Assembly (NCBI RefSeq): GCF_002776525.5
Contig: NC_045441.1
Span: forward strand, 122,617,655 to 122,681,654
Direction: 5' to 3'
Source: Piliocolobus tephrosceles
Lineage: Eukaryota; Chordata; Mammalia; Primates; Cercopithecidae
DNA: 64,000 nt
The notes beneath the pieces were generated by a model, which worked only from the letters and a program-made list of their open reading frames with translations, was not told the DNA's origin and searched no databases. Position numbers and translations under genes: made by a program. Below, one piece after another: positions 24,815 to 36,569 of this stretch (within the stretch, counting starts at the first letter, position 1; every line of letters starts with the position of its first letter).

Positions 24815-24991
24815 TGGATAGAATTGTATCACCCCAAAAGGTATGTTCAAATCCTGTCGTCTGGGATATGTGAATGTGACCTTTTTTAGAGAGAGGGTCT
24901 TTGCAGATGCAGTCAAATTAAGATGAGGTCATACTGAATTAAATTGGGTCCCAGTCTAATGACTAGTACCCTTATAGGAAGATGGAAATTT
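24815..24991 (+). mobile_element. MLT1-like MaLR LTR, part 1
   Basis: 'gatagaattgtatcacccc', 'aaatcctgtcgtctggg', 'gggtctttgcagatgcagtc', 'aattaagatgaggtcatac', 'gactagtacccttatagga'. Interrupted by the Alu at 24992-25301 and resumed at 25302. Confidence 0.8.
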
Positions 24992-25301
24992 AGACCAGGT
25001 GTGGTGATTCACACCTGTAATCCCAGCACTTTGGGAGGCCGAGGTGGGTGGATCACTTGAGGTTGAGAGTTTGAGACCAGCTGGCCAACATGGTGAAACC
25101 CTGTCTCTTCTAAAAATACAAAAATTAGCTGGGTTTGATGACACGTGCCTGTAATCCCAGGTACTCAGTAGGACGCTGAGGTGTAAGAATTGCTTGGATC
25201 TGGGAGGCGGAGCTTGCAGTGAGCTGAGATCATGCCACTGCACTCCAGCCTGGGTGACAGTGAGACTCTGTCTCAAAAAAAAAAAAAAAAAAAAAAAGAA
25301 T
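24992..25301 (+). repeat. Alu inserted in MLT1-like LTR
   Basis: Full-length Alu with long A tail. Perfect target duplication atggaaattt at 24982-24991 and 25302-25311. Confidence 0.96.
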
Positions 25302-25591
25302 ATGGAAATTTGGTTACAGAAAAGATACACTGGGAATGTCATATAATGATGGATGCAGAGATTAGAGTAAAACCTGTACATGCCATGGAATGCCAGGGAT
25401 TACTGGCTACCACCAGAAGCTACGAAGAAGTAAGGAAGACTCCTCCCCTAGAGACCCCAGAGGGAGCATGACCCTGCCGGTACCTTGATTTAAGATCTGC
25501 AGCTTCTAGAACTGCGAGAATACATTTCTGTTGTTTTAAGCCACCCAGTATGTGGTCATTTGTTACTGTAGCCCTGAGAAACTAACACACG
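25302..25591 (+). mobile_element. MLT1-like MaLR LTR, part 2
   Basis: 'aatgccagggattactggct', 'accaccagaagctacgaag', 'cagagggagcatgaccctgc', 'ttctgttgttttaagccacc', ending 'ccctgagaaactaacaca'. Same orientation and order as part 1. Confidence 0.8.
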
Positions 25592-26340
25592 TCCGGTGAA
25601 CACCTGTGTCTGAACTCGCTCAAGTTGTTTTCTGAGCTTTCTTAAGCGCAAGGATAATTTCTTTTAATACACTGTTTTTTCTTTACAAATCTATCAACAT
25701 TGCTCCTTAGTCTTCTGTCATTTGGTGTTACAGGAAGTATATAGCTATCGTGATTTTTGTTCTTTTTATAAGTTCCTTATTCTACCTGTATCTAGATAAG
25801 TGTAATTTCATTGTTTTCCCTGCAAAATGTGGTAAACTCGTTTGTCTTACTCATGGTGTTTTTTTCTTTAAAGCAAGAAAATACATATTTGTGTGTGTGT
25901 GTGTGTGTGTATACACATATCTCTTTTTACAAAAGTTATTTCTGTAATTCTTAGATTGAATCCCTGTTCTAAAATTTTTATGTCTATCATCTCTCCTCAA
26001 CTTTTTCGATCTTTATTGTTGCTGTATTTCCTATCTTTATTTGGGAGTATTTCTCAATTTGTTTTTTTGCATTTCTGATTTTATTTTCTGGAATATCAAT
26101 TGTTATTTCCTAGTTCCTTTATTATGGCTTTCTCTTCTGAAGTTATAGCATTTTAACCTTCCTTACAATTCTTATCTTTCCCTTGTCCCCCCTTAAAAAC
26201 AAAATCTTATCCTGGTATCTTTTCCTGGTAACCTGTTTTCTCTTTAAAGATTTCTTTTACTGTTGCAAGTGGCTATGTGTTCTTGTATGCTATTGAGGAT
26301 GCCAAGATTTACTGAAAATTTCTTGTTTCTAGTTTTTGGG
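25592..26340. other. Unique DNA with a (TG)n run
   Basis: TG repeat at 25891-25910 ending in atacacatat. Otherwise T-rich and unassigned. Confidence 0.55.
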
Positions 26341-26629
26341 TTTTTTTTTTTTTTTTTTGAGACAGAGTCTCACCCTGTTGCCCAGGCTGCAGTACAGTGC
26401 AGCTCACAGTAGTCTCAAACTCTTTGACTCCAGCGATCCTCCTGCCCCAGTCTCCTGAGTAGTTAGGACTACAGGGGTGTGGCACCACACCCATTTAATT
26501 TTTATTTTTTGTAGAGATGGGGTTTTGCTTTCTTGCCCAGGCTGATCTTGAACTCCTGGCCTCAAGTCATCCTCCTGTTTTGACCTCCCAAAGTACTAGG
26601 ATTGCAGGCATGAGCCACTGTGTCAGGCC
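26341..26629 (-). repeat. AluJ-type (reversed)
   Basis: Poly-T, gagacagagtctcaccctg, 'gtagagatggggttttgctt', ending tgtcaggcct. The first arm is shortened after 'gcagtacagtgcagctcac'. Confidence 0.92.
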
Positions 26630-28094
26630 TCTAATTTCTTGAAATGTGTCTTTTCTTCACTTTTTCTTTTCCCTGTTTACTCATTCTCAAATGAGAGGAA
26701 ATCTACCTAGACCTCGTGTTTGCTGACTGTTGGAATACAAAGACTGCCTTTTAGCCTGTTATTTAAATGTGTGCTAATGAAATCTTTTTCTGAGTTTTAC
26801 TGCTAGTAGTCAATTTCATGTATACATATGCTAGCTCAACTCCTTGTTAACGTATAATGCAAATCCGGTTTTCTGAGATGGTACTTCAACCTTTATCACT
26901 ATCTGGCTTCCTGAAACACAGAAAAGAATAAATGAATTACTAAGATAAACATAAATCATTTTCCATGATTATTTTTGTATTTATCTACAGTATTTCACAC
27001 AAGGTGATTCTCTTTGTCAACTCCACTGTTAGTCCCTCCACCTCCTAGTAGACGGTGTAATTTGAAGTACTATTTCTAATGGATGCAGGACAAACAGTGT
27101 TCGGGTGGGCTGGTGAGTGGGAGGGCTAACTGCTTCTCAGGCCAGCAACTATGCGGTCATGGACGGTTCCTCACTTTGGTTTGGAGAGTACAGACAGTGT
27201 AAGAGTGGGAAAGGCTTTTTGTACCTACTTCCAAGTAAGAAGATTACTTTCCTTCTTACTTGTAACACAAACCATTCAGTGTACGTGTTAACTCTCTTCC
27301 ATTGACCTTGTATTTAGTGGAGACTGTTTAAAGATTCTGGCTGTATGTGGGTCCAGATTTTTTTTTGACATTGTGAAGCTTTTTTTTTTTTTTTTAATCT
27401 TTTGCATTCATAGATATTTGAATGAGTATGTGGGAGAGATCATGTGGGGTATTACTAGCCAAATACCATTTTAACTTGGAAGTCTGACATTTGTTCCTCA
27501 TTTCTACTTGTAGGTTTCCTAATGACTTGTAATTTAGGGCTATACCCTCTTTTGATCTTATTTTCTTTAGCTCTAAATGGGATTTCAAATTTAAATATGT
27601 TTTAGTTAGCAGATTAACATAAATGTTTATTAATTCAGGTAACTTACTAATATTTTATTTGTTAATATTTAAGAGAAAATTATTTCTCTTGTATTCCTGA
27701 ATGAATTTTCTTTCTTTCAATTGTTTGATAGACTCAATATTTAAAATGTTTTACTTTCTCTTTTAGTTGTATATTTTCCTCTCTCATCCCCAGGTATATA
27801 TTATTTAAAAACTTCGAGTCAGAGAAAGAGTTACAAAGACTTATTTGGGGAGTTGAGCTAATAGCCACCCATCAGCTGAAGTGCCTTCCTAGGAACACGA
27901 TGAAATGGATTCTCAATTCTGATGTTTCATCCCTAAGGTCTCCAGCATGATGCTGGTTTCCAGTGTGTCAGTAGGGTAGACCTGCTCAGCCCATAGCTAA
28001 TTGATATGATGGAAGGAGGCCAATGATTTTGAGTTGGAAACACAACTGTATGTCAGGATAATTACAGAGAAACCTGTTGCCTTGTTATTACCTT
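26630..28094. other. Unique AT-rich DNA
   Basis: No mobile element recognised. A T tract lies at 27380-27395. Confidence 0.5.
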
Positions 28095-28205
28095 TTTTTA
28101 AAAAAAATTTTAATTATAGTAAAAACCATAAAATTTACCATCTTAACCATTTTTAATTGTACAGTTCAGTAGTGTTAAGTATATTCACATTAGTGTTATC
28201 TTTTA
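28095..28205 (-). repeat. L1M fragment (reversed)
   Basis: 'accataaaatttaccatctt', 'aaccatttttaattgtacag' and 'ttcagtagtgttaagtatatt' match the same old-L1 3' segment as at 5211. Confidence 0.85.
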
Positions 28206-30428
28206 TTGCCTTTACCTTTGAAAGCTTTTTGTTCTACTCTGTAGAGCTGAGGCTCTGATAATTAGCCTGATGCACTGTGAATTGTTGAACAGTCCAACTT
28301 TTCTCCTGGAAGGAACTGAAGACAAAATGAGAGAATAAAAGCAGAGAGGAGGGAAGAGGATTATAGCTTAGATTAGAAATGGTCCCTACAGCATTATTAG
28401 TAAATGTCTCCTTTCCTTGATTCCAAGACCCTAAGAAGTGTAAGATTAAGACAAAAAAGTAAAACTACCTTAAATGTATATACATCTATCATAAGATAAC
28501 TATTGATTTTTAGATACATGAAAAAATATGAGCAAATGTGTACCTTAGAATCTGAGAAATACCAGGAAGTCTCCCACATGGTGATAGGAAGCAGCAAATG
28601 TTGTGTTTGAGAAGGAAGTTGGTGACCAGAGTAGAACAGTGCCACAGCACTGGCATCAAGAAGCTCACAAGCCATGTTCCTTCAATAGCCTCTGCCATCC
28701 TCATGCCCCACCCAACCTTTAGCTCTCTGTGCATCTCGTATGTCCAGAATAGCTAATGCTCATCCATTCTAGATAGCAGTTTTATTTTTTTCTATAAATG
28801 TTATTTTAAACTAAGTTGTTTGATTCTCTACCATTATGGATTGTTGAGAGCAACTGACAGCCTGACAAATGTACCCTGTGGAACATGTGCTTAGCCATGA
28901 TGACAGAATAGCCAACAGAATGTTACATATGTAAACTACTCAGCTTTGTGTTCACTCTGGGCAAATGAACAACATATGGACATTTGAAATATATGTGTGT
29001 TTAAAATTCTGTCATGTGAGGTTAGTTGTGGAATTTGATAGTCCATTTTGTGTTTGTTTCCATGTGAAAAGGGCCTTATAATGTCATTACCAGTTGTTCG
29101 TTAATCTCCTCTCCCTTACGTAGAGTCTCCTTTTGTCCTCCCTCTGCCAGTCTGTAAGTTTGTCATGACATTTATACATGGAATGGATTGTTACCTTTTC
29201 TGGGAGGAGAATAAACCATAAATATGAACGAGGCATTAAAAGAGCTTAGCATAAATCACTAAGAAAAATCTGTAGACTTGAGAATATAAAAATCACGGTG
29301 AATTATAAACAATACAGCAAGGTTATAGAAATCATTTTATGTAAAGGCAGACATATATTTCTACTTCTCCCAATAAGTCCCAGTGATTTTAATATCATTG
29401 GTTGGCCAGCTTCTATAGTAGGAATATAGGCGTGGAATATACTAGAAAGTTCCATAGTGAACATTCTGGGAGATCATTGGTAGCATGGAACAGTGATACT
29501 TTCTGTTGGAGATTGCATTTGCTTTATATTGTTAACAAGATTTCAAAAGAAATTTTACATTTTCTCTCTATATTTGCTCTTGGATAATAGTATGCAGATT
29601 TGTAATCATTTAAAGAATGAAAATCTGTATTGAAAAATTTAAACATTTTGTTTTAACTTGTTTAAAATGTCATTTCTCTTTAATTAGTGATTAACTTTTA
29701 GACTACTTTTTTATAAAGCATTCAGAGAATCTCCTTAATTTTTTTTCGATATTGTATCTACTTTAACAATATTTTCTAGGGAAAATTAATCATAAACATA
29801 TAAGTTTATGTAAGTTTACATAAACTTATGTATTCCTTTTAAGCATGTATTAAAGAGAGTATTCTTTTTACTAAAGGTATCGTCTCTTGGTTAATTACTT
29901 CCATTTTAATAAACAGATTCTTTGCTGAAGAAAGTTTTCTTTATAATATGTAACTCTTACACAGTTTAGAATTATATGTTGCATGGTAAGTACATAACTT
30001 TATTGTGACAGCCAGATGATTTTCTTTGTATATAAAAAATGCTTCATTCATGTCACTGGAATTAAGTCACCTCTATACATAATACAAGAGATAAAGAAGA
30101 AGTGTAAGACACAATGTTGTTCTTAGATTGCTTCCTAGTTGAGATCAAACTAATATAATTTTAACAGCACTGGCATTTCAAGACAATTTATGATTAAGTT
30201 TTAAATTCTGTGATTCAGATTGCTTTTAAATGCCAATCTTAAAGAAAATTAAAGACATGCTACTATTACAATTTCACCCCTACTCACATATAACTAGACT
30301 GAAAACATTATAAAAATTCAGTTTCCAGTAGATAAGGAAATCTTTTCCTTAATTCATTTCTGAAAGGACATTTCTTTCGTACTAAAAGAACCTTTTGTTT
30401 TATATTACATTTTAAATAATTTCTCCAA
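28206..30428. other. Unique AT-rich DNA
   Basis: No element assigned. Contains a 14-bp-arm palindrome at 29800-29829. Confidence 0.5.
29800..29829. repeat. Short perfect inverted repeat
   Basis: ataagtttatgtaa and its reverse complement ttacataaacttat, separated by gt. It could extrude as a small hairpin. Confidence 0.95.
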
Positions 30429-30442
30429 CACTGCTTTCATTT

Positions 30443-30719
30443 ATTTTATTTATTTACTTTTTTTTGAGACAAAGTCTCACTGTGTTGCCCGGGTTGAGGT
30501 ACAATAGTGTGATCTGAGCTCATTGCAGCCATTGCCTCCTGGCGAAGCAGTTCTTGTGCCTCAGCCTCCCAAGTAGCTGGGGTTACAGTTGTGTGCCACC
30601 ACACTTGGCTAATTTTTGTATTTTTAGTGGAGATGGGATTTTGCCATGTTGTCCAGGCAGGTCTCAAACTCCTGGCCTCAAGTCAGCTGCCCGCCTTGGC
30701 TTGAGCCACCATGCCTGGC
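30443..30719 (-). repeat. Alu (reversed) with internal deletion
   Basis: Two-arm Alu lacking about 26 bp ('cctcccaaagtgctgggattacaggc' region) near its 5' end. Target duplication cactgctttcattt (30429-30442) and cactgccttcattt (30720-30733), one difference. Confidence 0.93.
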
Positions 30720-30833
30720 CACTGCCTTCATTTCTTTTGAGGAGCTTTGTTTCTTGTTAGGCCAAAGTTTATGAAACAAAATTTCTTTCTTGCTAATAAT
30801 AGAACTTATTTCTAAGATGGCAATATGTGATTA

Positions 30834-31216
30834 CAGTAATCCTCCCTTATCTGTGGAGGATATATGTGCCAGGACCTCCAGTGGAGGCCTAAAACTGAAG
30901 CTAGTACAGAACCACTCTATATACTATGATAAAGTTTAAGTTATAGGCCAGGCACAGTGGCACATGTCTGTAATCCTAGCACTTTGGGATGCTGAGGCAG
31001 GTGGATCCCTTGAGCTCTGGAGTTCAAGATAAGCCTGAGCAACGTGGTGAAACACTATCTCTACAAAAAAATATAAAAATTAGCCATGCATGGTGGTCCC
31101 ACCTACTTGGGAAGCTGAGGTGGGAGGATTGCTTGAGGCTGGGAGGTTGAGGCTGCAGTGAGTCGAGATTTTGCCATTGCACTCCAGCCTGGGCAACAGA
31201 GTGAGACCTTGTCTCC

Positions 31217-31253
<37 letters not shown>

Positions 31254-31584
31254 TATGATAAATAAAAAGTTTAAGTTATAAATTAGAGTGAGAAATTAAC
31301 AACAATAACTGATAATGGAACAGTGATAGCAATATACTGTAGTAAAAGTTATGTGAGTAAAACTAACATAACTTCTCTTTCTTAAGATATTTGAGGAAGG
31401 GATGAAGTGGGCCGGTACAAGATTTCGTCACATTACTCAGAGCAGCACGCAATTTAAAACTTATTAATTATTTCTGGAATTTTTCATTTAATTTTTTTGA
31501 ACTGTGGTTGACTGTGGGTAACTAAAACCATGGAAAGCAAAACCATGGGCCCAGGGGTTAGGAGAGGTGGGGATGGGACCACTG
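30834..31584. mobile_element. Tigger-type (TcMar) DNA transposon with nested Alu
   Basis: TA dinucleotides flank it (30832-30833, 31585-31586). The left end cagtaatcctcccttatctg and right end ...gggatgggaccactg are inverted-end remnants. The interior 'ctatatactatgataaagtt', 'aacaacaataactgataatg' and 'gactgtgggtaactaaaacc' match non-autonomous Tigger elements. Without the nested Alu it is about 416 bp. No transposase remains. Confidence 0.8.
30946..31265 (+). repeat. Alu with (AT)n tail, nested in Tigger
   Basis: ggccaggcacagtggcacat start. The A tail continues into about 13 AT units (31231-31256). Target duplication aaagtttaagttata is perfect at 30931-30945 and 31266-31280, placing the microsatellite inside the Alu tail. 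Confidence 0.96.
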
Positions 31585-31586
31585 TA

Positions 31587-33130
31587 TTATTTAGTAGTAG
31601 TATTTTCTTACCAAATTTTACCTGACAAAGTTTAGGAATACCACCATCTAGATTTTAATCATAGATTTTCAGTTAAAGTGTCATGGTTGACATATGAGAC
31701 AAAATGAGTTTATTTTCTAAATTTGTTACTCGTAGAACCTGTGTATTATAGAGAGTTTTAGGCTTCTTTGAAAGCTGTTCTAGAATTGATAAATCTGAAA
31801 ATTCAAGTGGTCGCTAAGTATGTGAACCAATACCATGGACAAGGCTGAGCTAGTGGTTGCCCAGTGAATAAGTGCTTACTGGAGCTTTAAAACCGCATAC
31901 ATAATATACATAATTGGCATCCCATGGATTTATGAGTTTTAAGTTACTGCTATTATGACTGAAAGATTGAATGATCTATCTGTAGTCATAGTGATGTTTC
32001 AAACATCAAAAGTAACAGAATTTCTTGCAACATAAGCAGTGCACCTCTTGCCATGTCTGTTGTATCCCAAATCATACACCTTTGTTATTTATTAACTCAG
32101 AATTATTGCAATAGGTTTACTCTCTGAGAAAATAAATTATAAGGAATAAATTATGTGAGCCGTTTGTCTCCTTCCACCTTGGAATAAGCCAGAATATCTT
32201 TGGTTGATATGCTTCATTCTGTAATCAATATACATATATTCTGCTTTTATTCATGGAGGCTATTATGTAAAGATAAGTACATTTTTATCAGTCGAAGGTA
32301 AATGCAAAGGAAGGGAAAGCACCTCTATTCCAGCCTATATATTATCATTAATCATTCAAATGTCTTCTTGTAAGTTATTGTGACTGAATCCTAGAATCAC
32401 TGTGTTTATATGGATCACCAGATTCTAGAAAGGTCACCATGTGGCTGGAAACTATTTGAGTTTTAGTTTTATGTGTCCAGAAGAAAGAATGGCTGCACCA
32501 AGGTCAACAAAATGGACAATAATTATATCTCCACTGTGTGAAAGTGCCACAGTGTCAGGAATCATAAACTTTGTTGCCTTTATGGAGCACACTGCCATAA
32601 TTCACATTCATGTGATCATATAATTGAATTGACTTAGGAGGGAGAGGAACTTGAGATGAAACTCCCCTGGTAGTTTGGTAAATAACAGTAAACCACATTC
32701 TGTACTATCTAATCAATGTCTGATATGATAAAACTTAGGAAACATCATGAATTGAACTTTGCAAACTCCCCTGAATGGTGTGGATAATCACCTTGAACTT
32801 GAAGGCAGGCGTACCTTCTGAAGTTCCCTGAGCTCACTTTTGGGCTGCAGCTACCGCCAGTATGGAATCAGGTATCACAGAGCCCAGGATGAAGGACATG
32901 ATAGGTGGTTTGGAGAATTGAGTCACTCCACAGATCACCTAGGTGATGAAGATACTTGTGGTGTGTAGCACACAGAAAGCACTCATAAATGCTGTTTAAG
33001 CTAATAAAGGAAATTACAGGAATAGGCCATAGCATGTGAAGAACAGAGATAACACTTCAGGTTAATTTTATTTGCAGGATTATTTGTATAAGCCAGCAGA
33101 GAAACTAAATGTAGTTCAATGAAATGGAAG
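31587..33130. other. Unique AT-rich DNA
   Basis: Nothing assignable to a repeat family or exon. Confidence 0.5.
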
Positions 33131-33245
33131 ACCACTGAAGAACACTGAGAGCTCCTTCAGAGCATGAACTGTCTTATTCATCTTTTCATGGGCAATACCT
33201 AACATAGTACCCTGCATTCAATAAATGCTCATTGAATGAACAGAA
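33131..33245 (+). repeat. L2 3' end (forward)
   Basis: 'gagagctccttcagagcatg', 'aactgtcttattcatctttt', 'acatagtaccctgcattcaa', 'taaatgctcattgaatgaac': canonical L2 3' end. Confidence 0.8.
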
Positions 33246-33259
33246 ACTTTAGTGAAACA

Positions 33260-33640
33260 TTCATATTCGTGTTGGGCCTTGAATGGTGGTTGAATTTGAT
33301 TTAGTGAAGGAAAATGACATGGCTTTTCAGAATAGTGGGACTCAGTGAACAAAGGCACAGATGTTGGAATGAGCTTATTTGATTTTGTGAGACACAGGAG
33401 AGGTCAGTCTGATGAGAGGCCCGTGGTGTATGTCATGGTGGTAATGGTTGATAAGAGGTTGATATCGATTGCACACACACAAAAAGACTCAGTGCAAGCT
33501 TCTTTGGGGAAATACAAAGGGATGAGAGACATTTTTCTACTGAGAAATTCTGTCTCACAGACTAGTCTCATAACTGCTGATCAATAGGCTTACTATAGGC
33601 TTTTGGTCTGGAAAGGGCACCAGCAAGAAGCAAGTGCAGT
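33260..33640 (-). repeat. L2 fragment (reversed), tentative
   Basis: Purine-rich, with 'ttgggccttgaatggtggttg', 'gaacaaaggcacagatgttgg' and 'gacacaggagaggtcagtct' in the order of reversed L2. The 80-codon ORF at 33345-33587 lies inside it. Confidence 0.45.
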
Positions 33641-36201
33641 ATATAGCTCAGCGCAACCATCTTCCTCAGGTAACTCGCCATATTGAGTGGGATCATTTTC
33701 TCAATTAGGTTGCTTATCAAAATTTGATACTTGTTGGATTGAATCAAATTTAAAACTCTGAAATGTTATTCTCAGGAAGAGGGAGCCTCCTTACAGTTGG
33801 TATATCCCATTGTCCTTGAAAGGCAACCAGGGACTCTGCCAGAAGGACTTCACAATCTGGCAGAGACAGTTGCTGAAAATAATTATTTAAAAATTCTTCC
33901 CTTCTCTGCTTCCTCTTCTTTTTTCACTGTAAATTGGATAACCAATATATTTTATTACTTTTTCACTTACGGATTCCTTTAAACCTCAGGTATTTTGGTG
34001 AGTTCTGTGGCCAAATTTAATCATAATGGTATGGTAGTAGGTGTAGCTTCAGTAATGATGCTGAGAATCTATGCTTTTCTTTTAAAGTGTGCTGTAGGTA
34101 CTTGAATTTAGCAGACACTGAATTTTTCTCAGACTTTTAGAAGAAATAAGGAAGAATTAGAAGTATAATCAGAGACCAACAGTGGGGTTGACAGAAGGGG
34201 TGTTTTTCTTAATAAATGTATACCTAAAGAATAATTATTTTTACTGTCTAGATGTCACACTGCAAATATTTTCTGATTTTCAGTTCTGTAGTTATTTTGT
34301 CTAGAGCCCTACACAGCTATTCATCTCATTCATTATTGCACTTATCGGTTGTTGTACTTAGCTCCTCTTAAGCTGGGGAATCTGAGATTAAGTATTAGAG
34401 CTGGAATAAGGACCTGACTCTGGGGATTGGGATTGTCATTTATCCTATTGCAGAATGCAAGCCCTCGCACATTTTGTGAAGTGCACTCCAAAGACATGGT
34501 TTTGCTTTCAACTGTGATGACACTGTAATTGATCAAATATATTCTTTCAAAGAATCATAAATTCTTATTGGAGTTTGAGGAGATGTCGTATTCATTTGTC
34601 AACATGTCACTCCAGGGACACAGGTGCAGCAAATTTATGGAGGAAGCACCTCGTGTTTCTCCTGAGTCACATAAATATGAAGCAGAATTGATTGAAAACG
34701 TGTGGTTTTAGATTACTCCTCAGGTGGAGAGCAATTAAGATCTCTCTGTAAAGGCATTTCACTCTGCTTCACAGGTTTTCTTGTAGCATGGCAGAGATCA
34801 GGTCTGAGGGGACTCCAGAGAAATTTTTGAAGACCTGCTGGTGTCTTCTCAGAAAAGAATACGAAGACATTTTGCTGGCAGCGAGAATATTGCACATTTT
34901 TAGTCAAGTGCATGATTAACTTTGACATTTGGAAATGGAACTTCACGTAAAAATAAGCATGGTACTTCTGCATGTTTAATTAAGATGTTTAGTTCCTGTC
35001 AAGGCTGGTAGCCCTCTCCCCACCCCTGCACCCCCCGCCCTGTGAAGGGCAATATATTCTCAACTTCTGAAATTTCAGAAACCTGTACTTAACCTTTAAT
35101 TGTCACTCCATTTACATGGAAATCTGATTAACAACTTTTAAAGTTCATGAGCTCCTGGTAAATGCAATTAAGACCTTTTTGGAGTTTGTTATTAAGAGCT
35201 GGCATTTAAAGAAGACTAAGGCCTGGCTACTGTTGCTGTCTTCTCTGTTGCAGGATATCTTAAGCAATTAGCAGAGAACATGAGGTACATGAATTGTATG
35301 GTATTGCTTCTGCGTTAACATGGTTGGTATTTAAATAGCATGCTGTCTTTTTTTCTTTTCTGTGGCTTGCTTTATGGTATGAACTTGTTACTGAATGGTA
35401 GGATAGAGCTGAGAATAATTAGGTAGAGCTGTGGTGGTTTTCATAAGTACCAGAGTTAGGCACAGTTCCTCATCCCACTGGATGTTCTCTAGTTATGTTT
35501 ACAAACACTCACTCTCATGTCATATGGAGTCAAGGCTAATCATCCTACTGTGATGAATTTATTGTATCCATCTCCTGGCTGTGGTTGGCTTTTTGAGAGT
35601 TAAAATTAAAAGATGTAGTTATTGGAGAGAAAGGATCCAGGTATACAACTAATTTCTGATATCAGGCATGTGAGCTGTTCAGCCGTTGCCCTTGGATCAT
35701 GGGGGCAGAAGTGGGGGTTAAGTTTGTTGGGGCAGATGTAGGTAGTATAATTTACAAACTGAGATGTGCTGTGATAAATGGAAAATGGGGAGTAAATAGT
35801 TGAAAGAAAGGATCTTATTGGATTATATACTGCCAGTCATATAGTGTGTTTTTCATTTACTGATAGAATTGGACTGTTTGATGGATGTATATAATGCATT
35901 TCTTAGGTACTTTATGTATGCAGGACACTGTGCTTATTAGAATTTAAGGGATGATGAGAAAAATAATGAAATGATAAATCAACAAAGACATATGATTTAA
36001 ATACATTGCATATGATTGTGCTATTAAAGAATACTGGAATCTACATGTTGCTGTCCTCTTTGAAATTTTTATGAGTGTATATTGCTTTTAAATAAAAGAT
36101 CAAAATAAATAATTATTTGGGGAAAAAGAAATAGGAAAGCCAATGCAAAAGAATTAAATTGGATGCCAGAAATATCAGTGAAATAGTTCTCCATTTTTGT
36201 A
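33641..36201. other. Unique DNA, possible conserved non-coding block
   Basis: No mobile elements in about 2.5 kb. The segment 34980-35330 carries repeated ATTA/TAAT-type motifs (ctgattaacaacttttaaag, gcaattaagacc, ttattaagagctgg) without coding character. Confidence 0.5.
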
Positions 36202-36209
36202 CACTAGAG

Positions 36210-36561
36210 CAGTGGTTCCCAACCTTTTCTGGCATCAGGGACCAGGTTCATGGAAGAGGGTTTTTCCATGTATGGGGGGTGGTGGGTGATGGTTTTAGAA
36301 TGCAACTGTTCCACCTCACATCGTCAGATATTAGTTAGATTCTCATAAGGAGCGCATGACCTAGATCCTTCACATGTGCAGCTCACAATAGGATTCACAC
36401 TCCTATGAGAATCTAATGCTGCTGACAGGAGGTGGAGCTCAGGTGGTGATACTTGCTCCCCTGCCCCTCACCGTCTGCTGTGCAGCCTGGTTCCTAACAG
36501 GTCATGGGCTGGTGCTGGTAAAGGCCCATAGACCGGTAACTCTAGTGCACAGGAACCCTTG
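36210..36561 (+). mobile_element. hAT-Charlie MER1-like element
   Basis: Starts cagtggttcccaacctttt. Interior has 'ggcatcagggaccaggttcat', 'attctcataaggagcgcatg', 'cctatgagaatctaatgctg' and 'tggttcctaacaggtcatgg'. Flanked by an 8-bp target duplication with one difference: cactagag (36202-36209) and ccctagag (36562-36569). An 8-bp duplication is characteristic of hAT elements. No transposase. Confidence 0.9.
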
Positions 36562-36569
36562 CCCTAGAG

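Noticed and set aside
27141..27234. Candidate exon between 'tgcttctcag' and 'gtaaga'
   Set aside because: Borders look acceptable but two frames are open by chance over 94 bp, the pyrimidine tract is short, and the peptides show no bias or motif.
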